A stretch of 64,000 nucleotides of DNA from Lachnospiraceae bacterium (lineage in GTDB: Bacteria > Bacillota > Clostridia > Lachnospirales > Lachnospiraceae): assembly GCA_017621815.1 (NCBI GenBank), contig JAGASK010000043.1, positions 152,961 through 216,960 on the forward strand, written 5' to 3'. The position numbers and the translations under genes were made by a program. Below are positions 26,245 through 34,546 of the stretch, in pieces (the first letter of the stretch is position 1; each line of letters begins with the position of its first letter). The notes beneath the pieces are model-generated. The model had not been told where the DNA came from, made no database searches, and was given only the letters and a program-made list of their open reading frames with translations.

Positions 26245-27072
26245 ATGAGAATTGTTAATTTAATTGAGAATACCCCGGGCAATAGCGGGTGCCTTTGTGA
26301 ACATGGACTCAGCTTCTATGTTGAGACAAAAAAGCATAAGCTGCTTGTGGATACGGGAGCTACCGATGCCTTTATCACAAATGCGGATAAGCTTGGTGTG
26401 GACTTAAAGCAGGTGGATATTGTGATTTTAAGTCATGGGCATTATGATCATGCAGGAGGAATCCTTGGTTTCACAGGAATAAATCCGGACGCACGGATTT
26501 TGATGCAGCGCCTTTCAGGCGAAGAATATTATCATCAGAATGATTCTATGGAAAAATATATAGGTATTGATTCCCGGATTAAGAAGCTGCCGCAGGCAGA
26601 ATGGATAGACGGCAATAAGAGAATAGACGATGAAATTTTTCTTTTTGGCGGTGTGACAGGAAGGAAATTGTGGCCTTCGGGAAACCTGGAGCTTAAGGTA
26701 AAAAAGGAAGACGGTTTTTATCAGGATGACTTTTTGCATGAGCAATATCTTGTGCTGGAAGAGGATAAAAGAAGAATTTTGATATCAGGCTGTGCGCATA
26801 ACGGTATTTTAAATATTCTGGACAGGTTCAGGGAAATTTATGGCACAAATCCTGATATTGTTATCAGCGGTTTTCATATGCGGAAGAAATCAGGATATAC
26901 TGATGAAGATTTAAAGGTAATCAGGCAAATCGGCATGGAGCTTGCAAAGCTGAATACCAGATTTTATACCGGTCATTGTACAGGTGAGGTTCCGTATCAG
27001 ATATTAAAGGAATACATGGGCGAACAGCTGTGTTATGTGCACAGCGGTGATGAAGTCCGGGCAGAAGACTGA
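26245..27072 (+). CDS. Metallo-beta-lactamase-fold hydrolase
   Basis: 275 residues from ATG 26245 (TGAGGAAA upstream; a GTG at 26233 overlaps the preceding stop). The binuclear metal motif is complete: LSHGHYDHAGG (about 72-82), a later His in SGCAHNG and in TGHCTG. The subgroup with SGCAHNGILNIL and HxxC resembles proteins annotated as 7,8-dihydropterin-6-yl-methyl-4-(beta-D-ribofuranosyl)aminobenzene 5'-phosphate synthase in archaea and Clostridia; substrate unknown here. Cytosolic. Confidence 0.85.
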   Translation: MRIVNLIENTPGNSGCLCEHGLSFYVETKKHKLLVDTGATDAFITNADKLGVDLKQVDIVILSHGHYDHAGGILGFTGINPDARILMQRLSGEEYYHQNDSMEKYIGIDSRIKKLPQAEWIDGNKRIDDEIFLFGGVTGRKLWPSGNLELKVKKEDGFYQDDFLHEQYLVLEEDKRRILISGCAHNGILNILDRFREIYGTNPDIVISGFHMRKKSGYTDEDLKVIRQIGMELAKLNTRFYTGHCTGEVPYQILKEYMGEQLCYVHSGDEVRAED

Positions 27073-27095
27073 AAAAATGTGATGGGGGATAAAAA

Positions 27096-27788
27096 GTGAA
27101 ATATTTCGGAGAAGGTTTGAGTGAAAAGCATAAGGAATTAAACAGCATTATCCGTAAAGAAGAAATGCTTGATAAAGCTAAAGAATTGTTTCTGGAAATT
27201 CATGCAGCGCTGCATCTGTCCGAAGCAACGGGGACGGAGCACAATGAGGTTGACAGCCTGATAGAGGATTTACAGGATAAAGAATATACAATTATGCCGA
27301 CCTCCCGGGATGAAACCATTGCCTGGGCGCTGTGGCACATGACAAGAATTGAAGATTTGACCATGAATTACCTTGTGGCAGGCAGGGAACAGGTTTTTAA
27401 TGAAACCTGGAGAAAGAAAATGAAGGTCCGCATTACCGATACGGGAAATGCGCTGACGGATGAAGAGATTATTGCCCTGAGCAGCAGAATCAATATCAGG
27501 GAACTTTTGAATTACCGCAGCAGGGTTGCGGAAAGAACAAGGAAAATCGTGTCAGGACTGAAGGCGGAGGATATGAAGCGGAAGGTGCAGGCGGCAGACC
27601 TGGATAAAATCCTGTTAAAGGGCGGGGTGACCAAGCATCAGGATTCTATCTGGCTTTTGGATTTCTGGGGCAGGAAAAATGTGGCAGGAATTCTGCTGAT
27701 GCCTGCCAGCAGGCATATTATGCTTCATCTGAATGACTGCTGTAAATGGAAGGAATATATCAGGAGTAAAGAAAATTATTATATGTAA
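27096..27788 (+). CDS. DinB-like four-helix protein
   Basis: 230 residues from GTG 27096 (GGGGGAT upstream). Helical throughout. Histidines spaced as in the DinB/YfiT metal site occur in ALWHMTRIEDLTMN (about 84-97) and in SRHIMLHLND near the C-terminus. The family includes nickel- or zinc-binding thiol-dependent enzymes and many uncharacterised members. Starts 23 bases after the hydrolase. Confidence 0.7.
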   Translation: MKYFGEGLSEKHKELNSIIRKEEMLDKAKELFLEIHAALHLSEATGTEHNEVDSLIEDLQDKEYTIMPTSRDETIAWALWHMTRIEDLTMNYLVAGREQVFNETWRKKMKVRITDTGNALTDEEIIALSSRINIRELLNYRSRVAERTRKIVSGLKAEDMKRKVQAADLDKILLKGGVTKHQDSIWLLDFWGRKNVAGILLMPASRHIMLHLNDCCKWKEYIRSKENYYM

Positions 27789-27805
27789 AAAAGGAGACTG
27801 AAATT

Positions 27806-28150
27806 ATGAGAAGTGCGGACCAGAAGGAATTTTTAGGCGGACAGGGCGTGGTGCATTTTGACCACATATTGGAAGCCGGGGAGATGCATGGTATGAACCG
27901 TGTGTATGCAAAAGTAACGCTGCAGAAGGGATGTTCCATCGGATATCACGTGCATAACGGAGATGGGGAAGATTATTATGTGATTAAGGGAACCGCTACC
28001 ATTGATGACAATCATGAAAGAACCCTGACACTTAAGGAAGGGGAACATTATTTTACACCTTCAGGCAAAGGACACAGCCTGGCGAATCTTGAAGAGGAAG
28101 AATTACAGGTTATGGCACTGATTATTTATGACCACGAAAAACAGGCATAA
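27806..28150 (+). CDS. Cupin domain protein
   Basis: 114 residues, one small cupin barrel. Motif 1 is visible as GCSIGYHVHNGDGEDYYVIKG-like region (His, His, Glu as metal ligands), motif 2 as GEHYFTPSGKGHSL. AAGGAG precedes ATG 27806. Possibly a metal-dependent sugar- or small-molecule-binding protein; no specific ligand can be given. Terminator follows. Confidence 0.88.
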   Translation: MRSADQKEFLGGQGVVHFDHILEAGEMHGMNRVYAKVTLQKGCSIGYHVHNGDGEDYYVIKGTATIDDNHERTLTLKEGEHYFTPSGKGHSLANLEEEELQVMALIIYDHEKQA

Positions 28151-28156
28151 GACGGT

Positions 28157-28192
28157 AAAGGCATCGAATGTTTACATTTTGATGCTTTTTTC
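28157..28192 (+). terminator. Intrinsic terminator after the cupin gene
   Basis: AAAGGCATC (28157-28165)/GATGCTTTT (28181-28189) with one G-T pair, 15-base loop, T-run of six overlapping the right arm. Confidence 0.75.
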
Positions 28193-28245
28193 ATGCCTTT
28201 TTTATGATACGATAAAAAGAGAAATTGTGAGCCGGGGGAAATGAT

Positions 28246-28917
28246 ATGAAAACAAGAATTCTTGTAATCGAAGATGATAATTCCATTTCAGAGCTGATTT
28301 GCATGAATCTGGAAGCTGCAGGCTATGAAGCAATTCCCATTCTGGACGGATTGGAAGCGGAAAGCTTTATTAAGGCTGCCGAAAAGGGGAGTATTTCCCT
28401 TGCGCTTGTGGATGTGATGCTGCCGGGAAAGGACGGCTTTGCCTTAATGGAAGATTTGCAGGGAGCAGAGGTCCCGGTAATTTACCTTACGGCAAAGGAT
28501 GATGTGATTTCCAAAGTGCATGGGCTAAAGAGCGGGGCAGAGGATTATATTGTCAAGCCTTTTGAGGTGCTGGAGCTTTTGGTCCGCATGGAAAAGGTGC
28601 TGAAGAGGACAGGCAAAAGCCGTGAAAAAATACAGATACGTGATGTAATCATTGACTTAAAGGAACATAGTGTAACAAAGAGCGGGGAAAAGGTTCCGTT
28701 AAAACCTATGGAATATGAACTTTTAGTGACCCTTGCAGAAGGTAAAAATGTAGCCTTCAGCAGGGAACAGCTGTTAAACAGGATTTGGGGAACGGATTAT
28801 GTGGGAGAAACCAGAACTGTGGATGTGCATATCGGACAGCTTCGCAAGAAGCTTGAGTTTCATGATGTGATTCGCACCATATCGAAAACAGGATATCGAT
28901 TGGAGGACATGGAATAA
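28246..28917 (+). CDS. OmpR-family response regulator (system 1)
   Basis: 223 residues. Receiver domain with acidic pocket IEDDNS, phosphoacceptor Asp56 in VDVMLPGKDG, Thr in YLTAKDD and Lys in DYIVKPFE; winged-helix output domain (about 127-222) with GTDYVGETRTVDVHIGQLRKK. Immediately followed by its histidine kinase (the ATG follows the TAA directly). Possible targets: the lipoprotein gene at 30409, which has 11-bp-spaced TTTACA repeats upstream. Confidence 0.95.
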   Translation: MKTRILVIEDDNSISELICMNLEAAGYEAIPILDGLEAESFIKAAEKGSISLALVDVMLPGKDGFALMEDLQGAEVPVIYLTAKDDVISKVHGLKSGAEDYIVKPFEVLELLVRMEKVLKRTGKSREKIQIRDVIIDLKEHSVTKSGEKVPLKPMEYELLVTLAEGKNVAFSREQLLNRIWGTDYVGETRTVDVHIGQLRKKLEFHDVIRTISKTGYRLEDME

Positions 28918-30306
28918 ATGAAGCTGTGGCAAAAATTATCTCTGGTAACAGTATCTGTACTGCTGCTTATGGGAATGATTTTCGGTACCCTGGTAATTTA
29001 CAGGTCCACTGTTTATAACCAGAATAAAACAGTGGAAAGCTACGAACAGCAGCTGAAATCTGCTGCTTATGCATTTGCAAAAGAGCTGCAGAGCAGTCCC
29101 ATAGACAGCTACAGGGAAGCTACGAAGAATTCTTATCTGCATTTTTTAATCAGGCGTTATGATTCGTCAGAGTATATTTTGATTGAAAATGGCAGAGTGG
29201 TCTGTAATGAAACGCCTTTTGAACTGGCTGACGCAGCGGATGAAAGATGGAAATCGGAGGAAGTTTTCAGCATAATCCAAAGAACGGGAAAAGAATATAT
29301 TCTGCTGGCAGGAAAGAAGATTCCCGTTTCTTCCGGTTCTGATTACAGTCTGGTTCTGGTAAAGGATATTTCCTCCATGTATTATGAAATCCGCACCCAG
29401 GCATTTTTTTATATACTCATATATCTGGGAGTGTCGCTGCTTTCTGTTTTACTGGTATTTTTTATGACGGGAAGGATTCTGCGACCTTTACGGGAATTGC
29501 AGAGAGCCGCACAGGATATCAGGGAGGGGGAACTGACAAGGCGGGCGGATGTTCATTCAAAGGATGAAATGGGAATGATGGCGGAAGCCTTTAACAGTAT
29601 GGCGGACAGAATTGAAAATCAGGTTACTGAACTGGAAATGGAGTCGGAACGCCGCAGACAGATGCTGGGAAGCCTTGCCCATGAACTGAAAACACCCATG
29701 ACTTCCATCATCGGCTATTCGGATTCCCTTCTGCATGTAAATCTGAAGGAAGAAAAAAAGGAAAGGGCGCTTCAGCATATTTATGAGGAATGCAGGCGTC
29801 TGGAACGGCTGTCCGGAAAGCTTATGAGCCTGATTGGAATGTATGATAATGACAGTATCTGCATGGAAACAGTGTCCATGGAAAAGCTGTTTGAGCAGAC
29901 ACTGTCCCTGGAAGAATATAATCTGAAAAAGAGGGGAATACGGCTGGAATATTCCTGTCAAATGCCGGACAGGAAGCTGGATAGGGATTTGTTTACGAGT
30001 CTTCTTGTCAATCTCATTGACAATGCGGCAAAGGCCAGTAAAGAAGGGCAGGTCATTACCCTTACCGGAAAAGATAATGTGGTTTCTGTAAAAGACGAAG
30101 GCTGCGGGATTCCTGAAGCGGAAATAGGACGGGTTACGGAAGCCTTTTATATGGTGGACAAGGCCAGAAGCAGAAAGGCAGGGGGAAGCGGACTGGGACT
30201 TGCGCTCTGCAGTAAAATTGCAGAGCTTCACGGCGCCGGGCTGCTTATTGAAAGTCAGGAAGGCACAGGCACTGTTGTTTCTGTTGTGTTTGATGAAGAA
30301 AGGTAG
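28918..30306 (+). CDS. Sensor histidine kinase (system 1)
   Basis: 462 residues. Membrane helix about 8-28, extracellular sensor region about 30-155, second helix about 160-182, HAMP, HisKA with His255 in LAHELKTPMTSIIGY, and HATPase_c with NLIDNAAKAS (N-box), DEGCGIP (G1) and GSGLGLAL (G2). Phosphorylates the upstream regulator. The sensor region has no recognised fold. Shares the unusual EAFYMVDKARSR stretch with the second kinase at 34547, so the two systems look paralogous. Confidence 0.95.
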   Translation: MKLWQKLSLVTVSVLLLMGMIFGTLVIYRSTVYNQNKTVESYEQQLKSAAYAFAKELQSSPIDSYREATKNSYLHFLIRRYDSSEYILIENGRVVCNETPFELADAADERWKSEEVFSIIQRTGKEYILLAGKKIPVSSGSDYSLVLVKDISSMYYEIRTQAFFYILIYLGVSLLSVLLVFFMTGRILRPLRELQRAAQDIREGELTRRADVHSKDEMGMMAEAFNSMADRIENQVTELEMESERRRQMLGSLAHELKTPMTSIIGYSDSLLHVNLKEEKKERALQHIYEECRRLERLSGKLMSLIGMYDNDSICMETVSMEKLFEQTLSLEEYNLKKRGIRLEYSCQMPDRKLDRDLFTSLLVNLIDNAAKASKEGQVITLTGKDNVVSVKDEGCGIPEAEIGRVTEAFYMVDKARSRKAGGSGLGLALCSKIAELHGAGLLIESQEGTGTVVSVVFDEER

Positions 30307-30308
30307 CA

Positions 30309-30363
30309 TTTACAAAATGTTTACAGTTTGCTGAATACCTTTTACAGGGCGGCATAGTATGCT
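30309..30363 (+). promoter_or_regulatory. Pho-box-like direct repeats and promoter of the lipoprotein gene
   Basis: TTTACA at 30309, 30320 and 30341: spacing 11 and 21 bases, the helical-turn phasing used by OmpR/PhoB-type regulators. A -10 TATGCT lies at 30358-30363; no -35 consensus 17 bases upstream, as expected for an activated promoter. TTTACA resembles the half-site of Bacillus PhoP boxes. Confidence 0.55.
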
Positions 30364-30408
30364 GTTATTGTTTCCGGAAAGGGAAAATAACAGTATGGAG
30401 GTTTGGAT

Positions 30409-31959
30409 ATGAGGAAAAGGAAGATAGGATGTTTAACGGCTGTTCTTGGCATGGCAGCAGTAATGAGCATGGCAGGCTGCAGTGACAGCAAGCAGACAAC
30501 ACAGCAGCTGGTGACGCCTAAGGGAGAAGAAACAGTTGATATGCAGGAAGGGCAGAGTGAAAATAACCGGCAGGGAAGCAACGGGGAAAGCAGCCAGGAC
30601 AGCACAGCAGAGGGAACTGCCGGAACGGTCGCAGGAAATACAGGAGCCGGAGGTATTGCACAGCAGGTGCAGGCACCGGATAGATACCAGGCCGATTTTT
30701 CGGACGGTGCGGTTAACGTACATGTGGATGCCCCGGTAATAATACCGGACAGTGCAGGTTTTAAGCTTTACAAGGTGTCGGGAAGGCCTTTTTCACAGGA
30801 AGATTATGATGCTGTAAGTCATGTGCTCCTTGAAGACGCTCCTCTTTGGAGCCGGGATTATGAGGTAATGGAGGAATCCCACGGTTTTATCAAAGAGGAA
30901 ATTGAAGAAAGAATTGCGCAGATAAAAGAAACGGCGGAAAGGAACGGGGGACTTGACCAAATAAATGAAGCGGAAGCAAAAGGAAGAAAATATGGGGAAA
31001 CTCTTGCGGATTGGGAGGTATTGCTTGAAGCCGCTCCGGAGGAACCCGTTATTGTGGAGGTGCCCGGGGTTGTTCCCTATGTGAAAGCCGGAAAAACGGA
31101 AAATGAGAAGCAGAATGCCTACAGTATGAATATGCTGGATGGCAATGCAACGGTAAACGGCGAGGATTATTACGTGTTCATGGATAACAATTTTCAGGAA
31201 GACTGGCAGTGGATAAGGTTTACAGTCAGAAGCCGGGAAAGGAGACTGGGAGAAAACCGTGTATTTCTTTCTGATGAGGAAATCCCTGCCGGACTTTCTG
31301 AAGAAGAAATCTGTGAAGAGGCAGCCGGACTGGTAAAGGAAATGGGATTTTCGGACTTTGAACCTGCCGGAGGCGAATATTTTCAGAAATTGCAGCAGGC
31401 AGAGGATGATGAAAACGTAATGGTGCCAAAGGGAACAATCGGATACGGCATTAATTTTACCAGGACTCTTGAAGGGATTCCCGTGACTTATACTTCAAAT
31501 TCAGGAACTACGGTAGGAACAGATGTGACCGCATATGTTACATGGCCTTATGAAACACTGAGAATGGTTTTTGATGAAAAGGGCATGACGGATTTTTCCT
31601 GGGAAAACCCTTATACCATCGAAAAACAGTCTGATGAATATGTGTTTTTGATGCCCTTTACCGACATACAGAATATTTTTGAAGAAATCATAATAAAAAA
31701 ATATAAAACCCTGGCGGAATATGACAATGACATAGCCTTCTATTTCAATATTAATGAGGTACGGCTGGGCTATATGCGCGTCAGGGACAGCGCCGGAGCT
31801 GGAACCGGAACTATGATTCCCGTGTGGGATTTCTTCGGAACCCAGACGATTGTTTATGCAGAGGAGGATGAGCCATATGTAGATGCAGGGCCTTATTCCA
31901 GCTGGCTTACCGTAAATGCAATGGACGGCACCGTTATTGACAGGGGGCTGGGTTATTAG
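30409..31959 (+). CDS. Lipoprotein of system 1, function unknown (possibly DUF6034-like)
   Basis: 516 residues from ATG 30409 (GGAGG 7 bases upstream). Signal peptide ends in SMAGC, so a lipid-anchored surface protein. Residues about 25-90 are a Ser/Gln/Gly/Thr-rich linker; the rest is a large globular domain with alternating acidic helices and strands (about 100-515, ending SSWLTVNAMDGTVIDRGLGY, a PepSY-like final strand pattern). I recall similar Lachnospiraceae lipoproteins as DUF6034, unverified. It follows the kinase by 102 bases, with its own regulated promoter. May report on or titrate a wall or phosphate-related signal. Confidence 0.65.
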   Translation: MRKRKIGCLTAVLGMAAVMSMAGCSDSKQTTQQLVTPKGEETVDMQEGQSENNRQGSNGESSQDSTAEGTAGTVAGNTGAGGIAQQVQAPDRYQADFSDGAVNVHVDAPVIIPDSAGFKLYKVSGRPFSQEDYDAVSHVLLEDAPLWSRDYEVMEESHGFIKEEIEERIAQIKETAERNGGLDQINEAEAKGRKYGETLADWEVLLEAAPEEPVIVEVPGVVPYVKAGKTENEKQNAYSMNMLDGNATVNGEDYYVFMDNNFQEDWQWIRFTVRSRERRLGENRVFLSDEEIPAGLSEEEICEEAAGLVKEMGFSDFEPAGGEYFQKLQQAEDDENVMVPKGTIGYGINFTRTLEGIPVTYTSNSGTTVGTDVTAYVTWPYETLRMVFDEKGMTDFSWENPYTIEKQSDEYVFLMPFTDIQNIFEEIIIKKYKTLAEYDNDIAFYFNINEVRLGYMRVRDSAGAGTGTMIPVWDFFGTQTIVYAEEDEPYVDAGPYSSWLTVNAMDGTVIDRGLGY

Positions 31960-31989
31960 ATTTCCGGTAAATGATATTATGATAAATAG

Positions 31990-32020
31990 CAGCCCACATT
32001 TGAAGCCTGTGGGCTGTTGT
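31990..32020 (+). terminator. Terminator after the lipoprotein gene
   Basis: CAGCCCACA (31990-31998)/TGTGGGCTG (32008-32016), 9-base loop, followed by TTGTTGGT. Confidence 0.65.
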
Positions 32021-32031
32021 TGGTACCATAA

Positions 32032-32051
32032 GGCAGCCTGCAAAGGCTGCC
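32032..32051 (-). terminator. Hairpin downstream of the minus-strand GNAT gene
   Basis: GGCAGCCT (32032-32039)/AGGCTGCC (32044-32051) with GCAA as loop on the + strand. Perfect 8-bp GC-rich stem between two convergent genes; weak T content on either side. Confidence 0.5.
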
Positions 32052-32062
32052 GATTCTTATAG

Positions 32063-32524
32063 TCAGTCTAACGTAAATAACGGTGTATTTTCTTTTTCTG
32101 TAATTGATTTGCTGTAAAAGCCTAAAAAATCTTTTTTTTCCCAGCCTCTGTTCTGCCAGAAGGCCTTTCCTTTCTCATTGCTCTCCATTACATTTAAACA
32201 GACCCGGGTAATTCCCTCTTTTTTCAGTGCTGATATGGAAGCTTCTATCAGTGCGGTTGCAATGCCTTGATTGTGATAAGCTTCCTGAACAACTGTATGA
32301 TAAATGTATCCACGCCTGCCGTCATTGCCGCATAAAATAGCGCCAACTATAATGCCGCTGTTTAGAGCAACAAAGTTTGTTGAGGGATTTCTTTTTAAAA
32401 ATAAAGAGATTCCTTCTTTAGAATCGTCAAGGCTGCGCAGTCCCATGCCTGTTGTGCTTGTCCATAATTGAAATAATTCTTTATAATCGGCTATGTCCAT
32501 CAGCCGGATGGTATTCTTCTTCAT
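32063..32524 (-). CDS. GNAT-family N-acetyltransferase
   Basis: 153 residues. The acetyl-CoA binding loop is visible as YHNQGIATALIEASI (Q/R-x-x-G-x-G/A), and AFWQNRGWEKKDFLGFYSK matches the C-terminal part of the GNAT fold. Substrate unknown. Lone gene on the minus strand, convergent with the lipoprotein gene; the region between it and 32766 holds its promoter and that of the next + strand operon. Confidence 0.9.
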   Translation of the reverse strand: MKKNTIRLMDIADYKELFQLWTSTTGMGLRSLDDSKEGISLFLKRNPSTNFVALNSGIIVGAILCGNDGRRGYIYHTVVQEAYHNQGIATALIEASISALKKEGITRVCLNVMESNEKGKAFWQNRGWEKKDFLGFYSKSITEKENTPLFTLD

Positions 32525-32687
32525 TTTGATTTCCCGTCCCTGTAGGATTTACAGAATTGCATATATACAAATTTCTGCTTTTTATATTGTACTACAATTT
32601 TCAAAGAAGTAATATAAATATATGATTAAAGTGTTGACACAAACGAGGGTCTTTTTAAAATTGCAAAGCCGGGACGGATATAGTATA

Positions 32688-32721
32688 CTTATTGAATTAT
32701 TAATGTTCAATAAGGTATAAT
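32688..32721 (+). promoter_or_regulatory. Promoter with embedded palindrome before system 2 operon
   Basis: TTGAAT (32692-32697), 18 bases, TATAAT (32716-32721). A 9-bp inverted repeat CTTATTGAA (32688-32696)/TTCAATAAG (32706-32714) overlaps the -35 and fills the spacer, the classic position for a repressor operator. The regulator is unknown. Confidence 0.55.
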
Positions 32722-32765
32722 GAAAAAGACAAGGGGTTTTACTTAAGAAGGTTGAAACAAAAGAA

Positions 32766-33884
32766 ATGATGTATTTATTGACGAGGAAGGCTGTACAAAA
32801 GGAATTTATGGTATTTGCCTGTGTGGCTCTGCTGTTTCTTGTTTTTCAAATTCCTGCGTCGGCTGAGGAAAAAACGCGGACGGATAAAAAGCTGCTTGAA
32901 AATTATGAGGATTATCAGGGACGTCTTTTGGCAGTCGAAAGGCAGGCGGATATGGAAGAAAATGGCTTTGAAGTGATAGAAAGCCAGATTTTTCCGGTGG
33001 AAACAGAGTGCTTCGGCACCGTAAATCTTGTACCTGCCATGGAAAAAACATATCACCGCATTGTGCTGTTTCTGATAAAAGAGGACGGAACGGTTTTATA
33101 CCGTACGGACCAGCTGGAGGCAAATAACCGGTATGAAGGAGCATTAAGGCAGCCCATAAGAAACATTTCAGCCGTTTCCTTTCAGGATTTGAACAGGGAC
33201 GGAATGACTGATATTGTGCTTATCACAACCTGTGTGAATGAAGCAGGCTCTTATGCGGGCAAACCTTATAAAGTGGGGGAGGTATTGTTCCAAAACAGTG
33301 AGGGATTTTACAGGGATTACCGTCTTTCCGATAAAATCAACAGGTTTGGAATGAATAAAAGCGTGGAGAGTATTGTTGCTTTTGTAAGGGACGGATATTC
33401 TACGGAATTTCTGTACACGGCATCCACCAAAAAAGAGCTTTTACAAAATGGATTTGACATTGCCAATGAGCAGTGCTATCCCAGACAGTTTGAAAAGCTG
33501 GGCAGACTGGAAGTGGTGCCCGGAAGTTATACTATGGCAAATTTTTCCACCTTTATGATTTATCTTATTGATGAGCAGGGCAACATCGTCTGGAGCTTTC
33601 AGCCTATGGGAGATTATGACAATCTTTATGCATTAAAGGGAATTACCTGCAGGGATATAGACGGCGACGGAATGAAAGATATTCTGGTTCTGGCACGTTA
33701 CAGCTACGAAGGAAATAATAATGAATTGATGGTGGAAAGTGATTATTCCATTTATTATCAGCGTACAGGCGGATTTTATGCGGATACGGAAGTGAAGAAA
33801 AAAGTACGTTGCAATGATGAAAGTACGGTGGCAGAGCTGGTGGAAAGGGCGAGAGCCTATTGGGGGTGGAATACGGAAGAATGA
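32766..33884 (+). CDS. Exported protein with two calcium-binding FG-GAP/VCBS-like motifs
   Basis: 372 residues. Signal peptide about 1-32 (hydrophobic core ACVALLFLVFQIP, cleavage near ASA-EE). Two motifs of the D-x-D/N-x-D-G type, DLNRDGMTDIVLIT (about 138-151) and DIDGDGMKDILVLA (about 297-310), each after a beta-rich region, as in beta-propeller or VCBS repeats. No lipobox. The start lacks a strong SD. First gene of an operon with a regulator (overlapping ATGA), kinase and membrane-anchored protein, so it may be the extracellular part of the signal input. Confidence 0.75.
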   Translation: MMYLLTRKAVQKEFMVFACVALLFLVFQIPASAEEKTRTDKKLLENYEDYQGRLLAVERQADMEENGFEVIESQIFPVETECFGTVNLVPAMEKTYHRIVLFLIKEDGTVLYRTDQLEANNRYEGALRQPIRNISAVSFQDLNRDGMTDIVLITTCVNEAGSYAGKPYKVGEVLFQNSEGFYRDYRLSDKINRFGMNKSVESIVAFVRDGYSTEFLYTASTKKELLQNGFDIANEQCYPRQFEKLGRLEVVPGSYTMANFSTFMIYLIDEQGNIVWSFQPMGDYDNLYALKGITCRDIDGDGMKDILVLARYSYEGNNNELMVESDYSIYYQRTGGFYADTEVKKKVRCNDESTVAELVERARAYWGWNTEE

Positions 33885-34534
33885 TAAGAATATTAATAGT
33901 GGATGATGAAAAACCCATATGCGATTTAATCGATTTGAACCTGTCAGCGGCAGGCTATTACTGTGTGGCGGTGCAGGATGGGATAAAGGCCATTGAAGCC
34001 ATTGAAAAGGACAATTTTGATTTGGTGCTTCTGGATATCATGCTGCCGGGAGTGGACGGTTATGATGTAATGGAATATATCCGTCCTTTAAAGATTCCGG
34101 TAATCTTTATTTCTGCCAAACATGAGGTCAGGGACAGGGTAAAAGGCCTTAAGCTGGGAGCCGATGATTATCTGGTAAAGCCCTTTGAGGTGGTGGAACT
34201 GGTGGCAAGGGTGGAAGCAGTGCTCAGACGTTACAACAAGGCTGAAAAGCAGGTGACAATAGGGGATGTTGTTGTGGATGTGGAAGCAAGAAGAGTGACA
34301 AAGGCAGGCAGGTCTGTTGTGCTCACTAATAAGGAGTTTGAACTTCTGCTGCTTTTTGTGGAAAACAAGAATGTAGCCCTGTTTCGTGAGACATTATATG
34401 AAAAGGTCTGGGAGGGCGAATACTTTGCAGACAGCAGGACCCTGGATCTTCATGTGCAGAGACTGCGCAAAAAACTGGGGCTTGAGCAGAATCTGGTAGC
34501 AGTATATAAGGTTGGATATCGTTTAGAGGTATAG
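33881..34534 (+). CDS. OmpR-family response regulator (system 2)
   Basis: 217 residues from ATG 33881, which overlaps the preceding stop (ATGA). Receiver: VDDEKP, Asp52 in LDIMLPGVDG, SAKHEV, DDYLVKPFE. Winged helix with EYFADSRTLDLHVQRLRKK. Closest visible relative is the regulator of system 1. Candidate target: the 11-bp-spaced TGATGCAA repeats before the amidase-deacetylase gene at 36884. Confidence 0.95.
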   Translation: MIRILIVDDEKPICDLIDLNLSAAGYYCVAVQDGIKAIEAIEKDNFDLVLLDIMLPGVDGYDVMEYIRPLKIPVIFISAKHEVRDRVKGLKLGADDYLVKPFEVVELVARVEAVLRRYNKAEKQVTIGDVVVDVEARRVTKAGRSVVLTNKEFELLLLFVENKNVALFRETLYEKVWEGEYFADSRTLDLHVQRLRKKLGLEQNLVAVYKVGYRLEV

Positions 34535-34546
34535 AGGGTGAAAGAT

